Origin: Amycolatopsis sp. MtRt-6
GTDB lineage: Bacteria; Actinomycetota; Actinomycetes; Mycobacteriales; Pseudonocardiaceae
Assembly (NCBI RefSeq): GCF_017308975.1
Contig: NZ_JADWPD010000009.1
Location: 53,093 to 117,092 of the forward strand
Length of the DNA: 64,000 nt
Direction: 5' to 3'
Below are positions 8,291 through 16,175 of this stretch, in pieces. Position numbers and translations under genes: made by a program. Below the pieces are notes generated by a model, which had not been told where the DNA came from, made no database searches, and worked only from the letters and a program-made list of their open reading frames with translations. Each line of letters begins with the position of its first letter. The stretch's first letter is position 1.

Positions 8291-8965
8291 GTGGTGGCGG
8301 TGCCGGAGGCGCTCACGGCCATCCCGGGGATCCGCACGGCGGCGCAGCTGCGTGAGCCGGGCGACGGGGACGTGCTGACGGTGCTGCCCGAGCTGGCCGG
8401 CCTCCTCCCCGGCGGCGGTCTGCGGCGCGGCAGCACGGTCGCGGTCCGCGGCGCGAGGTCCCTGGTGCTGGCTCTCCTCGCGGCGGCAACCCGCAACGGT
8501 TCCTGGGCGGCGGTGACGGGCCTGCCGGACCTGGGCCTGGCCGCGGCGGCGGAGCTCGGCGTCGACCTGGAGCGCGTCGCGCTGGTGCCGGACCCGGGCG
8601 CGGAGCTGGTGGCGGTGCTGTCGGCCCTGGTAGACGGCTTCGACCTGGTGGTCCTCGGCCCGGCTTCGGTGCCGCCGCAGACGGCTCGCCGGCTGACGGA
8701 CCGGGTCCGCAACCGGGGAACGGTCCTGCTGAAGGCGGGGGCGTGGCCGGGAGCGGACCTGGAGCTGAAGGTGTCGGGCCGCCGCTGGCACGGCCTGACC
8801 CCGGACGGCCACGGCCACCTGCGCACCCGCGACGTGGTGGCGACGAGCCGGGGCCGGGGCGCGGCGGCGCGCCCGTCGTCGGTGGGGTTGCAGCTGCCGG
8901 GCCCGGAAGGGGCGGTGGCCGGCGCCGGCTTGCCGGGACGACGGCTGGCCGAGGTGGCCGGGTGA
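8291..8965 (+). CDS. imuA': ImuA'-like RecA-fold mutagenesis protein
   Basis: This 224-residue protein resembles the short RecA-like ImuA' of actinobacteria. It has a glycine-rich loop (LPGGGLRRGSTVAVRG), a conserved hydrophobic strand (DLVVLG) and no full recombinase core. In mycobacteria ImuA' works with ImuB and the error-prone polymerase DnaE2 in damage-induced mutagenesis. GGAGG lies 6 bases before the GTG start, and an in-frame stop just upstream fixes the N-terminus. A LexA box precedes it, and imuB follows after a 21-bp repeat array. Confidence 0.85.
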   Translation: MVAVPEALTAIPGIRTAAQLREPGDGDVLTVLPELAGLLPGGGLRRGSTVAVRGARSLVLALLAAATRNGSWAAVTGLPDLGLAAAAELGVDLERVALVPDPGAELVAVLSALVDGFDLVVLGPASVPPQTARRLTDRVRNRGTVLLKAGAWPGADLELKVSGRRWHGLTPDGHGHLRTRDVVATSRGRGAAARPSSVGLQLPGPEGAVAGAGLPGRRLAEVAG

Positions 8966-9020
8966 CGTCGATGGCAAGCCGGCGAACCCCCGCGGGCGGC
9001 CGGGTCGAGGCATGACCACC

Positions 9021-9188
9021 CGAGTGCCGCTCCCGGTCACGCGAGTGCCGGTCCCGGTCGCGCGGGTTTCGGTCCCGGTCGCGCGGGTTTCGGTCCCGGT
9101 CACGCGAGTGCCGCTTCCGGTCGCGCGGGTTTCGGTCCCGGTCACGCGAGATCCGCTTCCGATCACGCGAGTTCCGGTCCCCCTCACG
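9021..9188 (+). repeat. 21-bp tandem repeat array A (8 units) between imuA' and imuB
   Basis: Eight contiguous 21-bp units start at 9021, 9042, 9063, 9084, 9105, 9126, 9147 and 9168. Each contains the core TCACGCGAG or the variant TCGCGCGGG, followed by KNCCGSTYCCGGT-like sequence. The array starts 55 bp after the imuA' stop. Because 21 is divisible by three, it is open in one frame and spells a repetitive VPVTR-type peptide, which is probably not a real protein. The same core recurs at 39.9, 41.4 and 56.2 kb. Confidence 0.9.
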
Positions 9189-9274
9189 GCCGCGGCGGCA
9201 AACCTGCCCGAGCGCCCCCTGCCCGCGGCGCTCCCGCTCCCGCTTCCGCCCCGGCAGCACCCGCCGGCCGCCGG

Positions 9275-10855
9275 ATGAGTGCTGCGCCACGGTTGCTCGT
9301 GCTGTGGTGCCCGGACTGGCCGGTCGTCGCCGCCGGGGCCGCTGCCGGCGCCCCACCCACCGCTCCCGCCGCCGTCTTCGCCGGCAACCGCGTCGTGGCC
9401 TGCTCCGCCTCCGCGCGGCAGCACGGTGTCGGGCGGGGGATGCGGCGCCGGGATGCCCAGTCGCGCAGTCCGGGGCTCCTCGTGCACCAGCACGATCCCG
9501 ATCGCGATGCCCGGCTGTTCGAACCCGTGGCCGCCGCCGTCGAAGCGCAGGCCGTCGGGGTCGAGGTCGTGCGGCCGGGCATCGTCGCCGTGCCCGTCGA
9601 CGGGGCCGCCGGGTACTTCGGCGGGGAGGCCGCCCTCGCCGAGCTGCTCATCGACGAGGTCGCCGCGCGGGCCGGCGTCGAATGCCAGGTCGGGATCGCC
9701 GACGGGCTGTTCGCCGCCACCCTCGCCGCCCGGCGGTCGGCTCTCGTGCCACGCGGGAAAGCGAAGGAGTTCCTCGCGCCGCTCTCCATCGCCGAGCTGA
9801 ACCAGCCGGGTGACGACCGCGGCGAGCTCGTCGACCTGCTCAAGCGGCTCGGCCTGCGCACCCTCGGCGCGTTCGCCGCGCTGGCCGAACGCGACGTCGC
9901 CGGCCGCTTCCCGCAGGACGCCATCGCCGCCCACCGGCTCGCCCGTGGCCGCTCCGAACGCCCGCCCCTGCGCCGTGCCCTCCCGCCGGACCTGGCGGTC
10001 ACCGAAACCTTCGACGACCCCCTGCAAAGAATCGACGAAGCCGCCTTCGTCGCGAAGACCCTCGGCGAACGCTTCTTCGCCGGGCTCGCGAACCACGGTC
10101 TCGCCTGCACGCGCCTGGCCATCGTCGCCGTCACCGAAGCCGGCGAAGAACGCGTCCGCGTCTGGCGCTGCGCCGAGCCCCTCACCGCCCGCGCGACGGC
10201 CGACCGCGTGCGGTGGCAGTGCGAAGGCTGGCTCACCACGCGGGACCGGCCCACCGCGGGCATCGTCCGGCTGCGCCTCGATCCCGAAGAGGTCGTCGGC
10301 GGCCAGGCGCTGCAGCTGCAGCTCGGCTCGGTCGGCCCCGACGCCGGCGCCGCCGAACGCGCCGGCCGCGCCCTGGTCCGCATCCAGGGCTTGCTGGGCC
10401 CGGACGCGGTCGTCACCCCGCTGCTGGACGGCGGCCGCGGCCCGGCCGAACGCGTCCGGCTCATCCCGTGGGGCGAGCCGCGCCGCCCCCTCCTCGCGGA
10501 CCGCCCGTGGCCGGGCCGCCTGCCCGCGCCGTCACCGACGGTCGTGCCGCCCCACCCGGTGCCGGCGGAGGTGCTCGACGCGGTCGGCGACGTCGTCCGC
10601 TGCACCGCGCGCGGCGAGCTGGGCTACCCGCCGTCGACGGTCGCGGTCGACGGCGGGCCGCCCCGCCGGGTCCTCGGCTCGGCGGGCCCGTGGCTCGTGC
10701 ACCCGGCGCTGCCCGGCCGCCGCGGCGAGCGGCCGTTCGCCCGGGTCCAGGTGGTCCTGGAAGGCGACGCCGCGGAAGACGGCGACATCGCGCTGCTGCT
10801 GAGCGCCACCGTCGGGGAGGATCCACAGTGGACTGTCGAGGGCTGTTACGACTAG
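9275..10855 (+). CDS. imuB: ImuB, inactive Y-family polymerase-like mutasome adaptor
   Basis: This 526-residue protein has a Y-family DNA polymerase-like fold in its N-terminal two thirds. At the position of the catalytic DxD segment it has LWCPDWPVVA, and the second acidic motif is replaced by PGIVAVPVDGAAGYFGG, so it should be catalytically inactive, as ImuB is. In mycobacteria ImuB links the sliding clamp, ImuA' and DnaE2. Three features fit the annotation: length, position after imuA' and shared SOS control. The usual third partner DnaE2 is present here only as a probable stub. Confidence 0.88.
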   Translation: MSAAPRLLVLWCPDWPVVAAGAAAGAPPTAPAAVFAGNRVVACSASARQHGVGRGMRRRDAQSRSPGLLVHQHDPDRDARLFEPVAAAVEAQAVGVEVVRPGIVAVPVDGAAGYFGGEAALAELLIDEVAARAGVECQVGIADGLFAATLAARRSALVPRGKAKEFLAPLSIAELNQPGDDRGELVDLLKRLGLRTLGAFAALAERDVAGRFPQDAIAAHRLARGRSERPPLRRALPPDLAVTETFDDPLQRIDEAAFVAKTLGERFFAGLANHGLACTRLAIVAVTEAGEERVRVWRCAEPLTARATADRVRWQCEGWLTTRDRPTAGIVRLRLDPEEVVGGQALQLQLGSVGPDAGAAERAGRALVRIQGLLGPDAVVTPLLDGGRGPAERVRLIPWGEPRRPLLADRPWPGRLPAPSPTVVPPHPVPAEVLDAVGDVVRCTARGELGYPPSTVAVDGGPPRRVLGSAGPWLVHPALPGRRGERPFARVQVVLEGDAAEDGDIALLLSATVGEDPQWTVEGCYD

Positions 10856-11001
10856 CCACGGAAGTGTGATGGAGCGCTACTGACAGGCACCATTCCGGAG
10901 CGCATTTCCCGAAAGCGCAACCGCGCATCAGACTTCCGGCCGATCGACGACGTCCCGGACCGGCGGCTATAACCGAAAGGATCTGCGGGAAAGGAATCGA
11001 C

Positions 11002-13293
11002 GTGGCCGGTTCGACGGTTCTGCTGGCGTTGAACGAAATTCCGCCGGGATCGGTGCCCGATGCGCAGCTGGCCCGGATCTGCGAGCACCTCGCGGAAGAC
11101 GGCCACGACGTCGTGCGCGCCGGCACCGGCGACGACGCGCTGGCTCTCGTGCAGACCCGTGCCGACCTCGCCGCCGCCCTCGTGAGCTGGGACCTCGCGG
11201 ACGGCGGAAGAGGCAGCGAAGCCGTGCTGAAAGCACTGGTCGGCCGGTTCACCCGGCTCCCGGTGTTCCTGGTGACGACGACGGCGTCGGTGGACGACCT
11301 GCCGCTGTGGATTTCGGAAGTGATCTGCGGGTACGTGTGGCTGCTGGAGGACACGCCGGGATTCATCGCCGGCCGGATCGGCGTGGCCGCGCGCCGCTAC
11401 CGGGACGAAATACTGCCGCCGTTCTTCCGGGAGCTCCGCCGGTTCGACGACACCCACGAATATTCCTGGCACACGCCGGCCCACGCGGGCGGGGTGGCTT
11501 TCCTGAAATCGCCGGTCGGGCGGGCGCTGTTCGACTACTACGGCGAACGGCTGTTCCGCACCGATCTCTCGATTTCCGTGGCGGAGCTGGGATCCCTCTT
11601 CGAGCACACCGGGCCGATCGGCGACGCCGAGCGCAACGCCGCCCGGATCTTCGGCGCCGACCTGACCTACTTCGTGCTGCACGGCGATTCCACCGGTGAC
11701 CGCATCGCCCTGCACGCGAGCGTCGCCACCGACGAACTGGTGCTCGTCGACCGCAACTGCCACAAGGCGATCTACCACGGGCTGACGCTCACCGGCGGCC
11801 GTCCGGTCTACCTCGTGCCCACGCGCAACGGCTACGGGCTGATGGGCCCGATCCCGCCCGCCGCGCTCACCCGCGAAGCGATCGGTGACCTCGTGCCGCG
11901 CAGCCCGTTCGCGGCTGCGAGCGCCGCGCCGGAACCGGTGTACGCGGTCATCACCAACTCGACCTACGACGGCCTGTGCTACGACGCCGTCCACGTCGCC
12001 GAGCTGCTGGGCGCCAGCGTGCCGCGGCTCCACCTGGACGAGGCGTGGTTCGCCTACGCCCGGTTCCACCCGCTCTACGCCCGCCGCTACGGCATGGCCG
12101 TCGACGGCGACGTCGTGCCCGATGCCGTGCGGCCCACCGTGTTCAGCACCCAGTCCACCCACAAGCTGCTCGCCGCGATGTCCCAGAGCGCGATGCTGCA
12201 CGTCAAGAGCTCGCCCCGGTCGCCGGTCGACCACCGGCAGTTCAACGAGACGTTCATGATGCACGCGACCACGTCACCGCTCTACCCGATGATCGCCGGG
12301 CTCGACGTCGCCGCCGGCATGATGGACGGGCCGGGCGGCCGGTGGCTGGTCGACGAGGCCGTCACCGAAGCCATCCGGTTCCGGCAGGCGGTGGCCCGCA
12401 TCGGCCGCCGCATCGCCACCGCGGGGGACCGGCCCGCCTGGTTCTTCGGCACGTGGCAGCCGGACGAGGTCGACGATCCGCGCACCGGACAGCGTCACCC
12501 GTTCGCGGACGCCCCGCTGGACCTGCTGCGCACCGAGCCGGCCTGCTGGAGCCTCGAACCGGGGGCGGCCTGGCACGGCTTCCCCGGCTTGGAGGCGGGC
12601 TACTGCCAGCTGGACCCGGTCAAGGTCAGTGTCACCTGCCCGGGCACCGACGCCGCGGGCACCGTGGCCGAGCAGGGCGTCCCGGCGCGGATCCTCACCG
12701 CCTACCTCGAGACCCGGCGCATCGTCGTCGAGAAGACCGACGCGTACACCTGCTTGATCCTCTTCTCGATGGGCATCACCAAGGGCAAGTGGGGCACGCT
12801 CATCGACGGGCTCCTCGACTTCAAGGCGCTCTACGACACGGGAGCGCGCCTCGCCGACGTCCTGCCCGCCCTGGTCCGGGCCCACCCCGCCCGCTACGGC
12901 GATCTGACCCTGCGGGACCTGTGCGACGAGATGCACGCGCACCTGCGCAGGAGCGACCTCATCCCGCTCCTCGACGCGGCGTTCACCCACCCACCGCGCC
13001 CGGAGCTCACCCCGGCACAGACCTACCAGCGGCTGCTGCGCGGCGGCACCGAGCCGGTCCGCCTCGCCGAGCTCGCCCACCGCACGGTCGCCACCCAGGT
13101 CGTCACCACCCCGCCGGGCATCCCGGTCCTGATGCCGGGCGAGAACGCCGGCGGCCACGACGAACCCACCTTGCGCTACCTGCGGGCGCTGGAGGACTTC
13201 GACCGGCATTTCCCGGGGTTCCCCAGCGAAACCCACGGCGTCACGCGGGACCCCGAGGGCGACTACTGGATCACCTGCCTCCGGGTTTCGTGA
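11002..13293 (+). CDS. Orn/Lys/Arg decarboxylase, fold type I PLP enzyme
   Basis: A 763-residue protein of the large inducible arginine/lysine/ornithine decarboxylase type. A receiver-like wing domain (about 1-130) is followed by the PLP domain (about 130-480) with the motif STQSTHKLL, whose Lys388 should form the Schiff base. The C-terminal domain extends to 763 and carries a GENAGG loop near residue 713. The GTG start has AAAGGAA at good spacing. Such enzymes make polyamines or agmatine and consume protons; the substrate cannot be chosen from sequence alone. It lies between imuB and a probable dnaE2 stub, so it may separate a once-contiguous cassette. Confidence 0.9.
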   Translation: MAGSTVLLALNEIPPGSVPDAQLARICEHLAEDGHDVVRAGTGDDALALVQTRADLAAALVSWDLADGGRGSEAVLKALVGRFTRLPVFLVTTTASVDDLPLWISEVICGYVWLLEDTPGFIAGRIGVAARRYRDEILPPFFRELRRFDDTHEYSWHTPAHAGGVAFLKSPVGRALFDYYGERLFRTDLSISVAELGSLFEHTGPIGDAERNAARIFGADLTYFVLHGDSTGDRIALHASVATDELVLVDRNCHKAIYHGLTLTGGRPVYLVPTRNGYGLMGPIPPAALTREAIGDLVPRSPFAAASAAPEPVYAVITNSTYDGLCYDAVHVAELLGASVPRLHLDEAWFAYARFHPLYARRYGMAVDGDVVPDAVRPTVFSTQSTHKLLAAMSQSAMLHVKSSPRSPVDHRQFNETFMMHATTSPLYPMIAGLDVAAGMMDGPGGRWLVDEAVTEAIRFRQAVARIGRRIATAGDRPAWFFGTWQPDEVDDPRTGQRHPFADAPLDLLRTEPACWSLEPGAAWHGFPGLEAGYCQLDPVKVSVTCPGTDAAGTVAEQGVPARILTAYLETRRIVVEKTDAYTCLILFSMGITKGKWGTLIDGLLDFKALYDTGARLADVLPALVRAHPARYGDLTLRDLCDEMHAHLRRSDLIPLLDAAFTHPPRPELTPAQTYQRLLRGGTEPVRLAELAHRTVATQVVTTPPGIPVLMPGENAGGHDEPTLRYLRALEDFDRHFPGFPSETHGVTRDPEGDYWITCLRVS

Positions 13294-13349
13294 CCGCTGC
13301 GACGCGGGTGACTTCGGTCAGTCCACAGCGAAATCGGTGGGAGCCGGCG

Positions 13350-13463
13350 GTGGCCTTCGACAACCCGCGCGTGCCGTGGTCCGAAGTGGAGCGGATCGCC
13401 TCCGGGCGGCCGCCCGTTCCCGGGGACGGCAACTACGCGGGCCGCCGTGTCCGCTCGCCGTGA
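13350..13463 (+). pseudogene. dnaE2: Probable 5' stub of error-prone DNA polymerase dnaE2
   Basis: A 37-codon frame opening GTG reads MAFDNPRVPWSEVERI followed by ASGRPPVPGDG. This resembles the N-termini I know from actinobacterial DnaE2 proteins (short HNP/DNP, PPxWxExER, SGRP). The similarity stops after about 30 residues and TGA follows; a complete DnaE2 has about 1,080 residues. No further DnaE2 sequence was seen in the window. Its place just after imuA'-imuB supports the identification. The break coincides with the start of an island-like segment. Confidence 0.55.
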
Positions 13464-13567
13464 CGTACGCAGCAGGAGTTGCGTTGACCGCCTGAACCCG
13501 CACCGGCGACAGGGCGCAAGCGTCCTGCGGGCAACCGCGGTCCGGCCAGGGACTGAGAGCCCGGTGT

Positions 13568-14323
13568 CTATACCTTGCTCGCGACCACCATGTAGTTCTC
13601 GGCCTCACGATCGAACGTGCTCACTTCCGGCCGGAGTCCGACCCGGTGCAGCTCGACTTCGAGTTCCTCGTACCGGTAGGGCCAGCAGGACAGCAGTTCC
13701 GAGCGGACACGAACCAACCCGGTCGCATCAACCTGGGCGATCGCAATCTCGATGTGGTGCTCCTCCTCCCAATGCGGCGCGATCTCCCAGCGGTAGACCA
13801 CGACGGCATCGCGACCGTTCCGGCGGACGAGCCGGTCACTGATGTCCAGCCGGGAACCTCTGGCCCTCACGAGTTCCCAAGTGCGGGATGTGAGCACCAA
13901 GCGCCCGCCAGGGCGCAAGAGCCGTGACATCGACTCCAGAGCAGCGCCCCTGCCTGTCGCGCCCGCGGCATGGTGAAGCGAGTTGCCAACGCAGAACACC
14001 ATGTCGAACGTGTTGTCCTCGAAATGGCCGGGCAACTCTTCCCAGGTCGCCCGCACGGCCCGGACGGCTGCCCCGAACTCCTCAGCCAACTCTGCAGTCC
14101 GTCGGACCATCGCTTCGCTGGCGTCAGTGGCGACAACCTGTATGCCACGACCGGCGAGGCCAACCGCCAACTGTCCGGTTCCGCACGAACAGTCGAGGAC
14201 GTGAGCGTCCGGCGGCAGGAGACTGATGACGTCGTCGAACGACGCGGCGAACTCGGCCGGAGGCAACTTTGCATCCGAGATGAGCCATTCGTACACCTCG
14301 GCAAGCACGTCATAATCCGTCAC
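13568..14323 (-). CDS. Class I SAM-dependent methyltransferase
   Basis: About 251 residues from the GTG that has GGAGG 8 bases upstream; an upstream in-frame GTG at 14341 lies in front of that ribosome site and is unlikely. Motif I is VLDCSCGTGQLAVGLA, motif II VVATDASEAMV, then FCVGNSLHHA and a post-motif LRPGGRLVLTSR. The acceptor is unknown. Base composition is visibly less GC-rich than its neighbours, and it sits beside an integrase remnant, so it is probably acquired DNA. Confidence 0.85.
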   Translation of the reverse strand: MTDYDVLAEVYEWLISDAKLPPAEFAASFDDVISLLPPDAHVLDCSCGTGQLAVGLAGRGIQVVATDASEAMVRRTAELAEEFGAAVRAVRATWEELPGHFEDNTFDMVFCVGNSLHHAAGATGRGAALESMSRLLRPGGRLVLTSRTWELVRARGSRLDISDRLVRRNGRDAVVVYRWEIAPHWEEEHHIEIAIAQVDATGLVRVRSELLSCWPYRYEELEVELHRVGLRPEVSTFDREAENYMVVASKV

Positions 14324-14504
14324 AACCACTACCTCCGTCACGCAGCAGACTCCCGGCGGGGCGTCAGTCCATCAGCGGAGCAAGCCGAGCACCAATGGTT
14401 TTCGCGCGGGCAACCCGTCCGCGCGTGCCGCGGATGGGGCGAGCTGATGCGCTTGGGCATGAAGGCCGCACCCGGCTGCGGTTGCCGAAGCTGACATCCG
14501 GCCG

Positions 14505-14740
14505 AGCCTCGCCGTCGCGGACGGTCATCCGGAGATGATCGGCAGGCCGATGTTCACCGGGCCGCTGCTGCCGCACCTGTTCCAACGCAAGATCGGCTGG
14601 CGCAGCGAGATCATCAGCAGCAGGGTTCTCTGCCGGCTGCTCAACGACACCTTGCTACGCGGCGGGTTGACCGACCGCGCCGGCCAACCCTTGCGCTACA
14701 CATTTACCCGAGATTTCGTGGTAATCGATCCGCGCTGTTC
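14505..14740 (+). pseudogene. Tyrosine-recombinase integrase remnant
   Basis: A rightward stretch reads GRPMFTGPLLPHLFQRK, then VLCRLLNDTLLRGGLTD and GQPLRYT. These correspond to the mid-catalytic domain of actinobacterial site-specific integrases, where PFLFQRR and LLN-TL-AAGLTD-GxPLRxTPHDFRR are typical. Just where the HxxR box should appear, the reading frame slips (FTRDFV instead of PHDFRR) and coding similarity ends. No N-terminal part is present. It marks a past integration event in a lower-GC segment. Confidence 0.6.
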
Positions 14741-14826
14741 TGTTTGCGCGGTGTCGCCGGCTCCGAACGGTGCCGGGTCGATCCCGGCAGCAGTCAGTCG
14801 CGGCGCCGGTGCCTACATCGCAAGGT

Positions 14827-15336
14827 CTATCGCCCTGGTGGGTAGACACACGGTGAGGCCATCGAAATGGTGGGGCAACAGCTGCCGACGGCATGGCTGA
14901 CCTCTAGCCAATAGCCGGCCTCATTCCTCGCGACCACCCTGTCGGCGTTGTCAGCCACAGTCGAAAACCCGTTGGCCCCGAGCCAATCGCGGATGCTCGC
15001 TTGTAGCCGGTCTATCACTGCCAAGTCGCCTTCCGCTCCAAAGACAACTCGATCCTCGCCAAAGCGATCCTCACCCGGCACGCATTCGCCGGCATGGGAA
15101 TCGATGCCTGGTTGGCCGGTGTAGCCGACGGTGCCTGTTCCCAAGGAGGCGCCCTGCGGCGCGAGGACCTGCTGCTCGATGTCGTGCAGATAGGCGCCCG
15201 TCCTGGCTGCAGCATCGACCGCAGCCAGAGTCGGAGCCGGCACTGCCGGCGGAGCGGTAGCCGAACACGACGCCACGGCGAAGGCGACACCTGCGACCAG
15301 GAGCCCCGGCAAGCTGACACGACTGTCGACGCGCAT
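14827..15336 (-). CDS. Predicted lipoprotein of unknown function
   Basis: This 169-residue protein opens MRVDSRVSLPGLLVAG and has a lipobox ending AVASC at about residue 24, predicting a lipid-anchored exported protein. The mature part starts with a proline/alanine linker, followed by a mixed alpha/beta domain with late cysteines in GSCCPT and SPC. I recognise no family. Composition is less GC-rich than the rest of the window, matching the adjacent methyltransferase and integrase fragment. Confidence 0.65.
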   Translation of the reverse strand: MRVDSRVSLPGLLVAGVAFAVASCSATAPPAVPAPTLAAVDAAARTGAYLHDIEQQVLAPQGASLGTGTVGYTGQPGIDSHAGECVPGEDRFGEDRVVFGAEGDLAVIDRLQASIRDWLGANGFSTVADNADRVVARNEAGYWLEVSHAVGSCCPTISMASPCVYPPGR

Positions 15337-15441
15337 CCGTCCAGTCTGTCAACGAATCCACACCTTCACCAGCGCGCTGACATCAGCATGCCATCCCGCC
15401 GCGAGAGGCTGGTCATGGTGTCACCGCCGTGAGACTACGAG

Positions 15442-16076
15442 ATGGTGGTGCGCGCGAGGAGCACGGCGGGCGTGTGGTCGTCGACGGGCAACATCACGTG
15501 GACGGTGACGAACGGTGTCCCGCGGTGACCTCGAAGGAGTTCCAGGCAAACGCGCGGGTGTTTCCCGGCGCGTTCACGTTCGATGCCCGCCAGCCGGGCG
15601 CGGTGGCGTTCGAGTACTCGTTCGACTGGGGTCCGTTCCAGCAGCTGGCCGCTCAGAACGGGCGCGCCGAGCTGGCCTGGACGCCCCCGCTGCCGCCGGA
15701 AGGCTCGGCCGACCACAACCTGCGGGTGCGTACGGTGACGGCCGGCAACGTCTCCTCGCAGGAGATCACGTACTACTTCAACATCTTGAGCGCGCCGTAC
15801 GTGTCGTCCAAGGAGTACCCGGAAAGCCAGTGGTCGGGCGGTGCCGGCGTGCCGGGCACGTTCACCTTCACGCCGGGGATGCCGGGAATCGTCTCGTACA
15901 CCTACTCCATCCCGGGTGCCGTGACAGAGGAGGTCACGGTGCCGGCGGACGGTTCGGGCGCGGGGACGATGACGTGGGCCCCGCCGGACCGGGGCAGCTA
16001 CGCGGTCCTCGTACGGGGCAACACGGCCGACGGAACCAGGTCGGGTGGCATCGGCTACTCGGTGTACGTCAGGTAA
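15442..16076 (+). pseudogene. Frameshifted 3' fragment of an Ig-like multidomain secreted protein
   Basis: Two related Ig-like modules are visible (VTSKEFQANARVFPGAFTF and VSSKEYPESQWSGGAG with PGTFTFTPG). An incomplete third module precedes them in another frame: RSTAGVWSSTGNITWTVTNG runs from 15442 to about 15525 and meets TGA exactly where the second module would continue. One missing base near 15522 joins the two frames. There is no signal peptide or N-terminal catalytic part. This is the tail of a larger exported protein, truncated at the 5' side and frameshifted. Confidence 0.7.
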
Positions 16077-16088
16077 CCCGCGTGACCA

Positions 16089-16121
16089 GCGGCCCCGCTC
16101 CCCGCCAGGGAGCGGGGCCGC
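16089..16121. terminator. Bidirectional hairpin terminator
   Basis: A 14-bp perfect GC-rich stem (GCGGCCCCGCTCCC and its complement) with a 5-base loop lies between the rightward Ig-like fragment and the leftward aminopeptidase gene. This is a typical convergent-gene terminator position in actinomycetes. Confidence 0.85.
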
Positions 16122-16175
16122 CGGGTGGCTACCGGGTCCGGCGGCCGGGCAGCGTCGCGCCACCGCCGGGCGTGG

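Noticed and set aside
9012..9278. 88-codon frame spelling a VPVTR/VPVAR repeat peptide
   Set aside because: It is open only because the repeat period is divisible by three; no ribosome site and no conserved protein features.
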